This document shows, piece by piece, positions 23,868 through 37,121 of a DNA stretch of 64,000 nucleotides; position 1 is the first letter of the stretch; each line of letters starts with the position of its first letter. Both the position numbers and the translations under genes were made by a program. Below the pieces are notes generated by a model. It searched no databases. It saw only the letters and a program-made list of their open reading frames with translations, and was not told the DNA's origin. This stretch comes from Lithospermum erythrorhizon (taxonomy: Eukaryota; Streptophyta; Magnoliopsida; Boraginales; Boraginaceae), in contig JADFUC010000856.1 of assembly GCA_019722365.1 (NCBI GenBank), forward strand, positions 682,001-746,000. Direction: 5' to 3'.

Positions 23868-26337
23868 GCTTTGGAGATCACTAACATTTCAAAAAAAAAA
23901 AGCCATTCGATCATTTCGTCTTTCAAAACCACCCAAACATTCGATCCTTGTGTTCTTAAACGTCTCACGACACACTCATCATCCAAAAGCCAAGCTTGGG
24001 TAATTTAGTAGATTCGGTATTTTTAGTGTTCTTGTGACTCGAATCTTACTAACATAATATTTAGCATCCACTACTCGCCGATTAGATTAACTTTACTTTC
24101 AATTTCTTACAGAATTTTTATCTTACCCTAATTTATTTTCCAATTTTTCTTTCTCTAGTTTATTCAACAATATCTCTTAGACCACTTCCAATAGCAAATA
24201 TTCGGAGATGTATTTAGTTATTGTAGGGAGTATTTGATAGGATAATCTTTGTCTTTGAATTTTTTGAAAAGAATTATTTCAATAATTCTCCAAATTATTC
24301 TAATAAAAAAAATTAGAGTGGGATATTACGTTTACACGTTGGGCCAGTGGGGATAGGAAGGATAATGCTAATATCAAAATGAGCCAATGAAGCCACTTGT
24401 GCGTCGCTATATCTTGAAATTTGGTCGGAGTCCACGTTAGGCGATTGGCGGCGTGGCCTTGGTATGGACGACATTTTATCATTTATCCCTCTTTTTATTT
24501 GATCTTTTTGATTTATTATTTCAACTTTTTTAAATTTTTTTACCAATATTTTTTATTTTTAAATGTCTATAAATAGAGACTAGGATTGTTTGATTTGGAC
24601 ACCAAAAAATAATCTTATTTTCTCACTTTCTTTTTATTTCCTCAAGTATTTTTGCTAATTTCTCCACTCATTTCATGGATCCAAATCAAAATTATAATTG
24701 TCCTTCAAATTTTATATTTCTTAATCAACCACCTCAAAACCCCAACATTGACACCATTAAATTCGTAGAATATGGATCCGATGCCCAATTTACAAGCACG
24801 GTTTATGATGTCACCAAATCAAAATCAATTTATGATGTCACCTAATCCCAAATTTTATGCCACCAAATCCTACTTTTTTGGTATGCTTAATATCCACATA
24901 ATTGCTCGATATATACATTATGGACAACAATCTAATTAAGGAAATAATTGTATTTGGGTATCTTTAATATGTAAAAGCCAAAGCTTCCTGACCGTATTTA
25001 GAACAATTAACTTCCCGTTTGATGTAGTGGATGTGCGAGAAATTTCGAGAAGCGCGGTTTATTATATTCGTAATATGATTGTGGAGGATGAGCGAGATAT
25101 ATGCGATCGAAGTTGGAAAAAGCGACTCGAATCGGGGCAACTATTTGGCTTGCGAAACTCGTCAGCTTCAATGGTAATATTCTTAGAGTTTGAACGTGTT
25201 GAAATTTGAATCTGAATCAGAGACATTAAATGCTTAGATCGAACCTTGTATATGGCCAAACATATCAGGATTGAAGGATATAGACAAACACTAAATGTAA
25301 TTATTTTCATGTAAAAAAAATAACTAATATCATTATTATTATTATTTAGAAAGTATAATTATAATTTTAAAATCATAATAACATAAAATAAGAGAGAATG
25401 AATATATAGTAGAATATATATTGTGGCGTGGAGGAAAGAAAATAAACGTGAAGATAAGAGAAAATGAAATAATTTTTCAAATATCTCCTATTGTGAAGTG
25501 TAAAAAATTATGGGAATATATGATGATATAAAAAAAGAATAAAATGATATGATATAGAATATTTAGGGAATGAATTATCTTTTGACGAAGATGATAATGC
25601 TAAGATTCCCTTTGTGAATTGTGTGGGTGTCGAGCCAAATTCTATTTATCTACAATTAGTTTCAACCTTCCCAGAGCCAAATTTCACTATCTACAATTGG
25701 AGAGAACATCAAGGTATGCCTTTCAAGATATTCATAGCATCTACATCTGATATTGTAATTTCTCTGTATTTTAAAAATTCAATCTGAGATCTGAAAATTA
25801 AAGGGCTCCCCCAACAATAACTATAGAGAGATATAATGGAAATCAAAACTTAATTGAGGAAGAAGAAAAGAAAACTAAAGCAATGGTAAAGAGAGGAGGT
25901 TGGATTGAGTTGAAGATCCAAAATTGTATGCAGCTCAGTTTTGAATTGAAGACAAAAGCGTATGATATCGAACATAGCATACAAATGCTTGCTCAGAATG
26001 TTTAATTCTTGCTCAGTTTATTATATTATCAAATATCTTTCTTGTTTTGTCATTCAAATTTGTTCTTTTGCACTATTAGGAAGAAATAAAGGGAAGATAA
26101 ATTGAGACAATAATGTAAATGAGAGGAGAAAGAGTGCTAAATATTATTTATATAAGAGAATTATCTTGGCTCATTAAAAACACTTAAATACTGAATTGAC
26201 TAAATTACCTTGGCTATTTTGGATATAATAAGTGGGATGGTTTAAGACATTAGTGATCGAAATAAGATGGTTTTAAAGATAAGTGATCGAAGTGACTTTT
26301 TTTTGAAACGTTAGTGATGTTCAAAATCATTAGCCTT
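23868..26337. mobile_element. Inverted-repeat element of about 2.5 kb (Mutator-like?)
   Basis: The left end GGGTTAATGGCTTTGGAGATCACTAACATTTC is mirrored at the right end, whose reverse complement reads AAGGCTAATGATTTTG then ACATCACTAACGTTTC. The arms continue with CGATCA and AAAACCA words for about 60 bases. Flanks share AATAATT on both sides. No transposase frame survives. It encloses the element at 24180-25500. Confidence 0.5.
24180..25500 (+). mobile_element. PIF/Harbinger-like remnant nested in the preceding element
   Basis: Inverted termini GACCACTTCCAATAG and CTATTGTGAAGTG, with TTA before the left end and TAA after the right, fit the PIF/Harbinger pattern. Inside, TATAAATA near 24569 is followed by a start codon at 24675 opening MDPNQNYNCPSNF with Asn/Gln/Pro-rich sequence, the kind of N-terminus seen in plant Harbinger second-ORF proteins. 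The frame stops after 56 codons; another frame continues SPNQNQF-type sequence, so it is frameshifted and dead. Confidence 0.45.
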
Positions 26338-27719
26338 AATAATTATTTTATATTTTGTCGATAGTTTTTTTCCTTGTGTAAATATGTCACATTAAGATGT
26401 TTACATTATCGATAGAGCAAATAGCATCAATGATTACTATGTTTGTTAAAAATTTCTATTAAATCATCCTGATTCAATTTAGACCATTTTTTGATCACTA
26501 ATGTCTTGTGAAACTTTTCACCTGGACACTTCATGTCAACAATCATCATGGAAAATCGTTTAACAACTTTATTAATTTAGGGATGGAAGTGAAATATATG
26601 AAAAATGGGGGCTTATAGTGAAACTCTTAAACTATCGTGGACAAAATATTTGTTCGGACTTCCACACATTTACGATTGCATGTTTAGCGTTCACAACGTT
26701 TGTCATAGCTAGGGATAGCCATGGTCTGCGGTTTCGCTTGGCTGCGTATTTTGTTTTTTAGGTTCGGTGTGATTAGGTTTTACCATGATCGGTTTTTCGG
26801 TGTCTTTGTAACTTGATTTCGGTGTGATTAGGTGTAAATGGAATTTGAATTGGCTGAAAATCTAAAAATTAGCTCGAGATTCCATAATTGACATTTATAT
26901 ATGAAAAAAAATCAATAATTAAGGACTATTTGTACACTATTGATAATTTTACTAAAATAAAATAACTCAAATTGAAAAACTGAAAAGATAATTTACTTGT
27001 ATTTATTTAGTGAGAGAAATACGTGGTTTCAAAATTTTTGGTGTAGATATGCTTATTGAATCATTGATTTATTATTTTATAAAATATGTTACTGACTTAT
27101 TGTTTCATTCCATTTAAATTGACCCTACTAATATGATTTTATCAAAGTAATTGTCTAGGCCTAATGTAAATTGCAATCTAATGTAAATACCAATATATTA
27201 TGAATAATTAAATATTTATTTGAAATATATAATAAATTTAAAATAAATGATCGGTGCGATTCGGTTTATGGTAAAGCGACAAACCATAAAAGGTTTTGAT
27301 TTTGAAATTATTGGCTTCATCGATTCGGTTAAAGAAAAAATCGAACCCGGGTCAGTTCAAATCAGTCTTGATTGAATCTGATTAATTTTTTTCATCTTAA
27401 TCACTTAGCATCAATGGATCCGTCCATTACGCAACTTCATGGATAATATTTGATGACCAATGTGTAACTCCACATTTATCTAGACAAAATGACAACCTCA
27501 ACTCATTTTCTATACCAAAATCAACAATCGCACTAAAAATAATGTATATAGTCATCAAGTACAAATTTATCGGGGATCAAATGACAAGTTGAACACATTT
27601 TAGATTTGGTTTAAAGTACATAAATTTACAGGTTCGGGGACGACTCGGCTCAAACTACATAAATTCTTAAATTTATTTTTCAATTTTTCATATTATATCA
27701 TTAAAATTTGGCTAAATTT

Positions 27720-28415
27720 TATTTAGGCACCTGAACTATTAAAATCATTTCAAATAGGCACCTAAACTTTTCAACCTTTCAAATAGGCACCTGGGGTACA
27801 TTTTTGGCACATGAACTTTCGAAAATTGTAGCCATTGAAGTTTTTAAGGACAAAATCAATTTTGACAAGGATAATTCCGTCAAATAATTTTCATTAAATT
27901 CATTCAACTATTTTAATTAACCTAACCACACCTCATTTCTAACTCAACCATCCTTATTAAATATATTTTACTTTTAAGGGCCAAATTGGATTCAAAATAA
28001 CCCCATCATTTATCCCAACATACCCTACCCCACCCCCACCCCTACTACCACTACCTTCATCATCATTATATTAACAACCTGAAATGGAGTTTGCTGAGGT
28101 ATTGTGATGGACTGGAAGTTGCCTCATTTATGAATGATGAGACTGTTTAATATTATAAATAAGAAATGTTTTTTACAGTAGGACTAGAATTTTTGCAATA
28201 TTGAATTTATAAAAATTAATTTTTGTTGTAGTGGCACATGAACTTTTGCGAATTCTCTCCAAAAAATTAATATTTTCAATATGGAAGTCAACAACTCAAA
28301 AAGATAATATTCGAAAGTTCAGTTGCCAAAAATACACACCAGGTGTCTATTTAAAAGGTTGAGGTGCTTATTTGAAATGATTTCAGTAGTTTAGGTGCCT
28401 AGATGAAATTTAGCC
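27720..28415. mobile_element. Mutator-type MITE with perfect 9-bp target duplication
   Basis: TTAAAATTT at 27711-27719 is repeated exactly at 28416-28424. Between them lies a 696-base element starting GGCTAAATTTTATTTAGGCA and ending TAGATGAAATTTAGCC. Its arms of about 110 bases are inverted copies (AGGCACCTGAACTATTAAAA on the left; the reverse complement of TTTCAGTAGTTTAGGTGCCT on the right). The interior has no coding region. A nine-base duplication and long arms are diagnostic of Mutator-like elements. Confidence 0.85.
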
Positions 28416-29444
28416 TTAAAATTTGAATCTTACCTTTGAACGGTTCAAATTAGACCTCAAATTTTCAAAAAATTTGAACCGAATCGAACTTCAGTTTTAT
28501 GATTCATTCGAATCTCAAACCTATCAAATTTTTGAATTGTTATGTTCGAGTCGAGCCAAACTTTTATGAAGTCAAAAAAAAAGTTTGTTCTTTTGTAATC
28601 CTGTGCATATGTTGAACAGGGGCTACATTCACTGACTATGAATTGGAGAAGATCCTTAAATCACCAATAAGATCAAGTTTAAGCTATTGAGAGATAGAGA
28701 AAGTGACATTGCCATATTGGAAATCAAAGATCCGTAGAGGATGTGAATTTATTGATAAAACAAGAGGTCTGTTTGCTTTGTTTTTATTTTTTGTGTAATC
28801 AAACATGTGCCCCAAAATTATTTAAAATAACAAATTTACCTCCAAAAGTATCCTCCAATCAATTAGACCTTTAATGGCTAACATTTCCGTCAAATAGAGA
28901 ACTGGAGTAAAAGAAAAGTGTCAATATTAAAGGATTAAATTGTTACAGTGTTGATGCGATAGAGACCTTGAGTTGATCTAATGAGAGTACTTGAACATAC
29001 ATCATTAGTGGACAGTTTGATTGTGACTTTTGGTTGGCCATTGGTTGCTACAAAGGTGGTTTATTAAAAGGTTGCAATAAATTAATTTCTTCCTATTTGC
29101 ATTTAAAGAGTTACTTCATTTATTTCAAGTTTCCCAGAAGAATAAGTTAAATAAACTACTCAATACCCATGAGAAATTTCATAAAAATCAACCCCTAAAA
29201 ATAAAAAAAATAATGATTTAAAATACATTTTAGAAAATTTTTAGGGAAGCTGATGTACATGATCTAAGTAACAATATTTTTTCTTTTCTATTAAATTTTT
29301 TAGTTTACTTAAAAAAGTTGGTCACAATTACAGCAATTAACCACAAAATACATGTCACACATCAAGGTTAAACAACAAAACATTGGCAGTTGATGCCGGC
29401 ACCGAAGAGATTAATAGAACTATAATTTCATAAAAGTTTTTAGC

Positions 29445-31258
29445 CTAGAAGAGCCAGTTGACACTAACGTTCCCGAGCCAAATAAAGAGCGGAAACTGAG
29501 CCAAGGCGATGAACAACAAGAGGTAATGATGCCGGCTTGAATCGTAAGTCCTGACCTCTGCGAAAAGGACTCTCTTCATTGTCTTAACTAAGAATACTCC
29601 CATGCATAAACATGTCCATGGCATCATGAAGTAGTATGAGTAGCCGGATAGAATTTTCCCAAGGACGGACAGAGACAGTCCGGCAAAAGTATATCCTGCA
29701 TATGCCACAATGTCGAGCAGAGGTGCCTCTGCGGTTCCCAAAGACAACAAGGACATCTTTAAAAGGGAAACTTGAATAAACCAGCCAAACAATCCTTTAA
29801 TAAACAGCCAGTTTAATGCTTCCGGGCTAAACCTGAAGAAACCCAGAATTTGTTCAAGACCTTGAAAGTAACATATTGAAGTTGAAAGACAACGATATGA
29901 ACAGATCACTCAAAACCACTGGTACCTTCCAGAACAGTAAGCCGCTTAACTGAAAATTTTATCAGGCATACACATTGAGGGTATAACATAATGTACATAG
30001 ATGTTAATGTACATGACAACTGCGACTGTAAAAATTGCTCTTCCTAGAATTGAAATCTGACAAAAACTTTCATTTCAAATTTTAAAAAAGAAGATATACT
30101 TCGTTTTGCTAGATAGCTAGGACCGGATAAATCTTCAATGATCATGAAACTAAGTTCACCCAAGATATTCGGAGTACATAACAAGAGAGGTCCTAATACA
30201 GAAGAGGCTTAAACTTACTTTCCATGAAGACCCAGCGACAAGCCAGCAAGGACAACATAGGTGCCAAATGACATAAATGGAATATACAAGTCTGGAGCAT
30301 TTATGTCATAGATAGGGGGCTTATAGGAGAGCCTCCCACCTACAGGCTCAGTAATTCTTGTCCAATGCCCCTGGAGTATTGCCATAATAAAATATCAACA
30401 TCATTGAAGCTAAGTAGTGAAAAAATTCTAATTGTAGATATGAAGAGCATAATAACTTACCCTGTGCAGAAATGGGAAAAGAACGATTTTCAATTTGTTC
30501 CTGACATATTGGTCATTTACTTGGAAATAGTATTGAGGATCCGAAAACCATCTACTGATCTGTTATTCAAATAGAACAACCGAATGATATCAACAGAAAG
30601 TCTCTCGAAGGGCAATTAGGTAACAGGATAGTGAGTATATGATTGAAGAGTTAATGTTGGAGGAAAATCACAAGAAACAGTTCAACAAACTGAAACTGAG
30701 GCGAGAACAGCTGTATTATCAGAAAATCTAACTCTTATGCATAACATGTTCATCATATATACTGCAAGTCCATGATCATGTAAGTAAGAGTGAAGTACTA
30801 CATCTTGAGATTCATAATATCCTGTAAATAAACTAAAAATACATACTGAAAAGCAGACAATTCTGTAACTAATTGTGTCCCTGAGAAGCAATTAAACACA
30901 ACATTAATTACACACTATAGTCTTCAATTGTGAGGTGATGAATAAAATAATACAAAGTTCTTATTAACTAATGATTGAAACATTCCTACCTAGAACGCAA
31001 TTTCAGGGAAACTCAAACTCATCCTAGTGTAGGTCATAGCCACAGCACTCTGAGGAACACAGTAAAACCTAGGCTTAAGCGTTCTCATAAACTTACATAG
31101 CTTTGCACGTGTTCAGAACTTGACCCAAGAATTTTCTCCCCATAAGCACTCAATCCACCTTTTATGAGCCCTGGCCCTGCACCATAAAATGCATTTCCAA
31201 AGGGATTTGGCTGTGAGTTAGGCGGGGGCGGTCTTGGTCCTCCAAGATTATCATACAT
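29445..31258 (-). CDS. YIF1: YIF1-family (HRF1) membrane protein of the early secretory pathway
   Basis: Coding exons on the minus strand: 31258-31097, 30559-30461, 30370-30219, 29832-29445, in frame with GT-AG borders, giving 266 aa, a usual length for plant YIF1. The N-terminus is the cytosolic Pro/Gly/Asn-rich start [14 protein letters not shown], then the conserved [18 protein letters not shown] motif, then about five hydrophobic segments covering the last 150 residues ([89 protein letters not shown]). YIF1 works with YIP1 and Rab GTPases in ER-to-Golgi vesicle transport. The start ATG is two bases after a splice acceptor, so the 5' leader is split. Confidence 0.92.
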
Positions 31259-32205
31259 TTCTGCAATAGAATCTAAACATTAATAATATACATTTTTACT
31301 TGATAACAAAATAGAAAGCCGGAGCAATCCCATAAACAGGAGATAAGGACGACATCACAGTTCACGAACTATAAGCAGCATACTATAAGCACTAATATAG
31401 CCTACAACTATTCCTCTCGAGCACAAAACTACTTCTACTTTGCCAACTACCAAAAACGAAATCCAAATTTTAGGATCAACACCTATACATGTAATTTCAC
31501 TTTCTACAATTATTCATAAAAATCATGTACTCCATCCAATTCAATTTAAATGAGCTACTAATTAAGCTTGCTTCAACATAGTATCCATTTTTTACATCTG
31601 TCGCCCTCCCCTCTTAGTTGACCCTTCATACTGATAAAACAATACAAAGTCCATATGGATAAACTCACATTTTACATGTGTCGATCCTATGAACTTAATA
31701 TTTGTACAAAGTCAAATAGCTCGTTCGAAATTCCAACTCAAACCAGGGCTTATCGCATTAAATACCATCGGCTATATGAATACAATGTCGTCATTCACCT
31801 CTATGTTGGTTCATTTCCTCCATTACGAAAACAATAAGATCCACATAAACTGGTAACATCAGTGCAGATAGCTAAAATAAATAATACAAAGCTCTCAGAA
31901 ATATACAGAACTATAAAATAAAGCTAAATCTAAGAAACCCCAATTAACAATATCTGAATATTAATTTCACAAATCCAATAAAACAGAACTACATAACAAA
32001 TATATCAAATCAAGACAGCATTTTTAACAATCTGAGATGCAGAAACACAAATCATCCAACATACAATATTCTTTTCTTACAGTATTTGCGAATAAAGATT
32101 TATTTTTTATGAGATCCAACGTACAATATGACATAATAGATAAAATAAATAAATTAAAAATCAAACTTTTTTTTTCATTTTAATATCAAATAATAGGTCA
32201 AATAT

Positions 32206-32380
32206 GTACCTATAGGAAATGGTGAAATTGATTAAAAAGGTTGAAATTTGATTCAATTAGGTAGATTTAATTGGGGATTTGCAGATTTGTATTGAATTTG
32301 GTTAAATAAATTGCTGAAATTGAAAGGTTTGAAGTTCAAGAAAAGTGAGAGATTAAGGTTGAAGAAAAAAAGGCCTAATT
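32206..32380 (-). other. Probable non-coding first exon (5' UTR) of the YIF1 gene
   Basis: The coding exon starts just after an acceptor (ATTGCAG on the minus strand near 31261). About 0.95 kb upstream a C/T-rich leader-like sequence ends at a donor-like GGTACATAT near 32206, which would give a leader intron of about 0.94 kb. Borders are inferred. Confidence 0.4.
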
Positions 32381-34246
32381 TAGGGACAATTTAGTCCTGT
32401 TATTGGATCGGGTTAAAGGAAATTAGATACTCGACTTATAACTAAAATTGAAAATCGCTTAATTTGTTATTCGTTTCGATTTTGATTCAACATTCAGGGT
32501 TCGAAACTGATTTGCTTGAATAATAATTTTGATTATGTCCCAAGTAATATTATATGCCAAATAATCAATAACACATTAGTATATTTTAGATTATATCTCT
32601 TTCGAGTCGATTTCAGGTCTAGTCTATTCGGATAAATGGAATTTAAGTTCGCTTATGAGTAAGATACCAGAAGATTTTTTTGCGTTCGATTCTGAACCGA
32701 CTTTCGCACTTGTTACTATTTTGAGTTGATCTTCGATTTTACCTATTTCTATTTTCGGTATGTGATAGTTGGCTTGCTTGGTTTACGGAGGAGGTAAGCA
32801 CAAGCTTGACATTAAGTTCTTTGGTTAACGAGCAAAATCGATATTTGACTTGCTATGAGAATTTTCTAGGTATCTCATCTCATTTTCAACGCTAATGGTT
32901 ATGATGAATACTAAAGCGAGGAAGTTGATATGTAAGTACATTTGAATTATTTAGTGTAAGTTGACATTTATCTTACATATTCTTATTGTTGATTAGTTAT
33001 TATTGATGATTTAAATATTCATGATATTATAGAATATTTGATTATAGTTTATAGAGACTCTAGAAGAGTTCTAAATTGAATAAATTATTATGAATAAGTT
33101 AGCACAATCACTAATTAATACATGAAATTTCAAACACTAATACACTATTACACTATAACCTAAGCCAATACAACAATAATGTGATGAATTATTAGTAATC
33201 TCTCAAATGGGGGACCAACTTATCTCTCAAATCACCAAATAGCTGAGATATGTAATCCACCTCAAACTAGTATCTCGTTAATTGATTTAATTCTTCCACT
33301 TTACATATCTTAGGACTTAGGTACCCATCAATTCGACGAATTCTTTTTGTTTTTTTGTAAGCTTTGTTTGGAAGTTTTCATACGACAGTTAAAAGTGTTT
33401 CACCATGAAGAATATTCCACCAAAACGAATCAAAACTCACGATTCCATGAAGGCATGAACACATTTCCCACTTCAAACCGTTCACTTCTATGTTGTCACA
33501 TCAAAGCAACTTAGGATCAATTAAGTCATTGGAATAATATCACATTAAATTCGTCCTTGATGAAGTGTCGAATTCAAGCTCATGGTGTTGCTTTTAGGTC
33601 CAATTAATTGTGATCATCAATTTTATCTTAATTACGTAATTTCTTATAACATGAAAATCCTAATTACAACTAAATGCCACAAATTTTCTCATCTCAAGAC
33701 AATATGGTGGCTACTACACTAAGAAATGCCTCTCGATATATATAAAAAATAATAATTTCATATATATATCAAGCTTGAATGATAAATATTTGTCAGGCTG
33801 GTAATCAATAAAGTTTATATATGAGCCTCTTCGAGGGATGGAGACAAGGGAGTGGTCCTTATATGCGCGGAGACCATCAATGTTTTTTATAAAAATAATA
33901 TAAATATCACCTACGTTTAGGTGATGAAATAAGGATTGTCGTGTTGATTTAGTTCTCATTTAATCATAGGCACTATATATGTAGTGCTTGTCTTAATCTT
34001 CCTTTTTTCTTCACTTTCTTACAATTTTACTATTTGAAGGCTTGAACATTCACTAATATTATTTAACTTTCTCATTATGTATAGTTATATAAATTTTGGT
34101 TTATTGTATTTTTATTTCTTAATTATTTTAGTTCATTATTATTGAATGACCTACATAATTTTCAATCTAGTTATTTTAGTGACTTTTATTCGGTTAATGT
34201 TTATTCTTTTTCCTTAACTTTGATCAATGAAAATAATTGAATGGTT

Positions 34247-34316
34247 GAGGGCAACAACTAATTCTAAAGGATGCATGGTTAGAGGGCAACAACTAATTCT
34301 AAAGGATGCATATGTC
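34247..34316. repeat. 35-bp tandem duplication
   Basis: GAGGGCAACAACTAATTCT at 34247 recurs at 34282 with the following AAAGGATGCAT. Confidence 0.85.
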
Positions 34317-34391
34317 TTCTCCCGATTGAAACAATTAAATTGTACTAGTATATTTTCCTCAAATTTATAGTTTTGCATCTTTTAAAATATA

Positions 34392-34420
34392 CTAGTGGGA
34401 TAGTCCTGTCAAGCGACAGG
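34392..34420 (-). mobile_element. Helitron 3' terminus (element extends to higher coordinates)
   Basis: On the minus strand the sequence reads CCTGTC-GCTT-GACAGG, nine bases, CTAG, then T outside. A six-base-pair hairpin about 10 bases before CTRR with an A/T insertion site is the Helitron 3' signature. The 5' end was not placed; TATATAAAAAG on the minus strand near 36725 resembles the start of copies A and B but lacks a TC at the right place. Confidence 0.6.
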
Positions 34421-35966
34421 GCCTGAGGTCCAAAATTTTAGAGGCACCAACCCGTATCTATATTTCAAAATGGTGAGCTGCTGGAAACAATATTGAAGTT
34501 TTCGCTTCAAACCCAGCTTTGGTATATTTATTCTCACTTTATTTTATACTCAATAATAATACAAGTTCACTTTTACAATTTACACCAACTAATTTGTACC
34601 CCACCGACTACCACATCTATTTTTTTTTGGCCACTAATAATAGGATTTACAAATTACGTATGTTATCAAACTATAATTAAATTCTAAATCGACTACCACA
34701 TCTACCAAACCAAATCAAAAGTCTATTAAACAATTACTTCGTCACACGACTAATTTATTAATATTGTCTTGTCAAGGATTCACGAGAAATTGACTACAAT
34801 CTAGGACACAAAAATAGTATCATCATAGCCTATTTTAATTCAAATAAACAAGAGAAGAAGATTGCAAACTACGAATGATTGAGTGAAAGATATATTCAAC
34901 GACGCGATTCGTATATTAAATACCGTAGCAGTTGAACTTCCTAAAACAAAATACTCACCAAAATCATAACAAAAAGCTTCCGTTTTTCATTTTGGATGAA
35001 ATGTTCTAGAATTTTGCCTCTGGTTGCATACGGTGACCATTGCTGGCCTATGAGAGACAGGAATTTACACGGTGAATTGAAACACACTAAAAGTGAGAGA
35101 TATGATAAATTCTTCTGAGTTTTCTTTGTCATTTGAGCTACGAAATGCTCTGGCATGCTCTGTCGTAAGCAGATATGAATCGATTGAATATGGAAGCTGA
35201 CGAAAAAGAAAACCGCAAATCACTTTTGATAGAAAGCAATGTAAAAAAGCAAGTAAGAAATTTGTAGAAAAAAACTCGCCCATAGGCAATCAAAAACATG
35301 GCCATAAAGAATTAATGTTGATATGGATAGTATAATTAAATAATAATATTTCTGTTAAAGAACATCAAAAGGTCAAAGAATAGCCCCAAATAATTTAAGG
35401 GGCATAGAACCAACCTTGATGTTTTAAGGAGTAAAATGGACAATAAACTTTCATCCTGCCAAAGCAAACCAAGAAAAATAGAAAGGAGCAGATACAAAGA
35501 TCTAGAGCGACATATACCGCTAAAGATAAATCAAAAATATAATAAAGAGAATCATCCTCTATCTAGGAAAATATATTTGATAGATATACTAATACATCTC
35601 GAATCCGTGACATTTCATTTACTAATATCCGAACACCATTAAAATAAGAGACGCTACCACCAGCTGCTACTGTGGTTGCATGTGATGATGAAATCAAAAC
35701 CACTACCATCAAGTTGCTAGCCAATAGGCGGAGAAATCAAGCATTCATACCTTGCAACCGAATACGAAATTCTGAATGAAAAAGTCGTAATATAAGGTAT
35801 TGTTTGCCATCAACGAATATGAATTCATTAAGTGCAAAATGCACGATTCAACTCCTCAAACATTTTTAGGTAGGCGCTGTCATTGCTTGTATTTTTTAGT
35901 TTCGTAGATTCACGTATTGATTTGAGTGATTCGGTAATTCGAGTCGAGGTTGGCCAGATTATGTTG

Positions 35967-36130
35967 TTGATATTTTTAGGCGAAAAACACATTTTATTTT
36001 AAAAAGACTCCAAGAGGGGGTCAATTTAATTAAATTAAAACCTGAGATTCTCCAAATCCTTATTTCCCCAAATCTATTTCCCCTCTTGGGGTCTTTTTTA
36101 AAATAAAATTTGTTTTGCCCAAAATATCCA
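35967..36130. mobile_element. Hairpin MITE of about 160 bp
   Basis: The left half (AGGCGAAAAACACATTTTAT...AAGACTCCAAGAGGGG) and the reverse complement of the right half (GGGCAAAACAAATTTTAT...AAGACCCCAAGAGGGG) match over about 45 bases. Only about 65 AT-rich bases lie between the arms, so the element folds almost completely. Confidence 0.65.
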
Positions 36131-37121
36131 GCATAACAGTCAATGGCCGAAGTCGGTCGATGAATGGGTTGAATCAACAAGGTGAATATGTAATGGGTGG
36201 AATGGTAAAAAAATCGCTAGTGAGTGAAAGCGTCTCTTTTTGAAAATAGGCGATGGACAATCGTGCATTTCTTACATTCATTAATTGTTTACACCAACTT
36301 TGCAAACAAGCAAGACTTCGATTAATGTTTCATCATAAATCATCTATTACATTCATTAAAAAAATGTAATCTTGAAATTTTTTTCCCCAAAAATATAGAA
36401 GTCCATTTGCGAGAAAGCAATAGAAACCAACAAGAAGCATGATAATCAACAACAAGCATCACAAGATAGGTGAAATTATTCGGGCATATTCGATGATGTT
36501 ACCTTTGTGAATCTCACTGATACATTTTCAAGTTGTGTAATGGAATTAGGGATGAATATAGAAATCTCATAATATTTCAACAGAAATCCCCAGTATTTCA
36601 ACAGAAAACTCAAAATTAATAAGAAACATAATCAACTCATTCAAACATATTATCAAACACCTTACCAACATCATAACAATTTATACTTTGATCCATCGAC
36701 TACCAAATGCACACAAGGAGCTTTTTATATATTAAGTATTAATAGGTACAATAATTACTCTTCGTCCTCGTACAAAAAAAATTGTTCGAAAAGATATTGA
36801 GACCATCCAAAAAAAAAAAATTCAAAATGGTACATACTTTACCAACTTATCACAGAATGAATTGGCCAGCAAAGTAAATTAGACAAGTTTCTAACAATTT
36901 TTTATATTACACCTGTGACAACCAACAACTCTCACATATTTCCGAGACACGAGATTCGTTAGAAATACACATTAAATGGGCATTGCTCTATTCATTGAGT
37001 TTAGTAAAGGCAAAATATATATGACCGAATGTAATTTCCGTTCAATGTGTATTTCCAACGATACCTTATGTCTTTGGAGATAGTATTCACTCAACCAACA
37101 TGTGTATACAGTATACACATT

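Noticed and set aside
26700..27370. hAT-like element suggested by repeated TTCGGT words
   Set aside because: No terminal inverted repeat or 8-bp duplication could be found.
29445..29909. Separate small gene starting at 29909
   Set aside because: The ATG lies in intron 3; the coding exon begins at 29832 after a CAG acceptor and continues the YIF1 frame.
30990..31075. Possible extra exon of the YIF1 gene ending in PEIAF and a stop
   Set aside because: Including it would truncate the protein; skipping it joins SY to ISRWFSDP exactly as the family requires.
33714..33990. CACTA-type transposon suggested by CTACACTAAGAAATGCC and a distal GTAGTG
   Set aside because: Terminal match too short and no subterminal repeats or 3-bp duplication could be shown.
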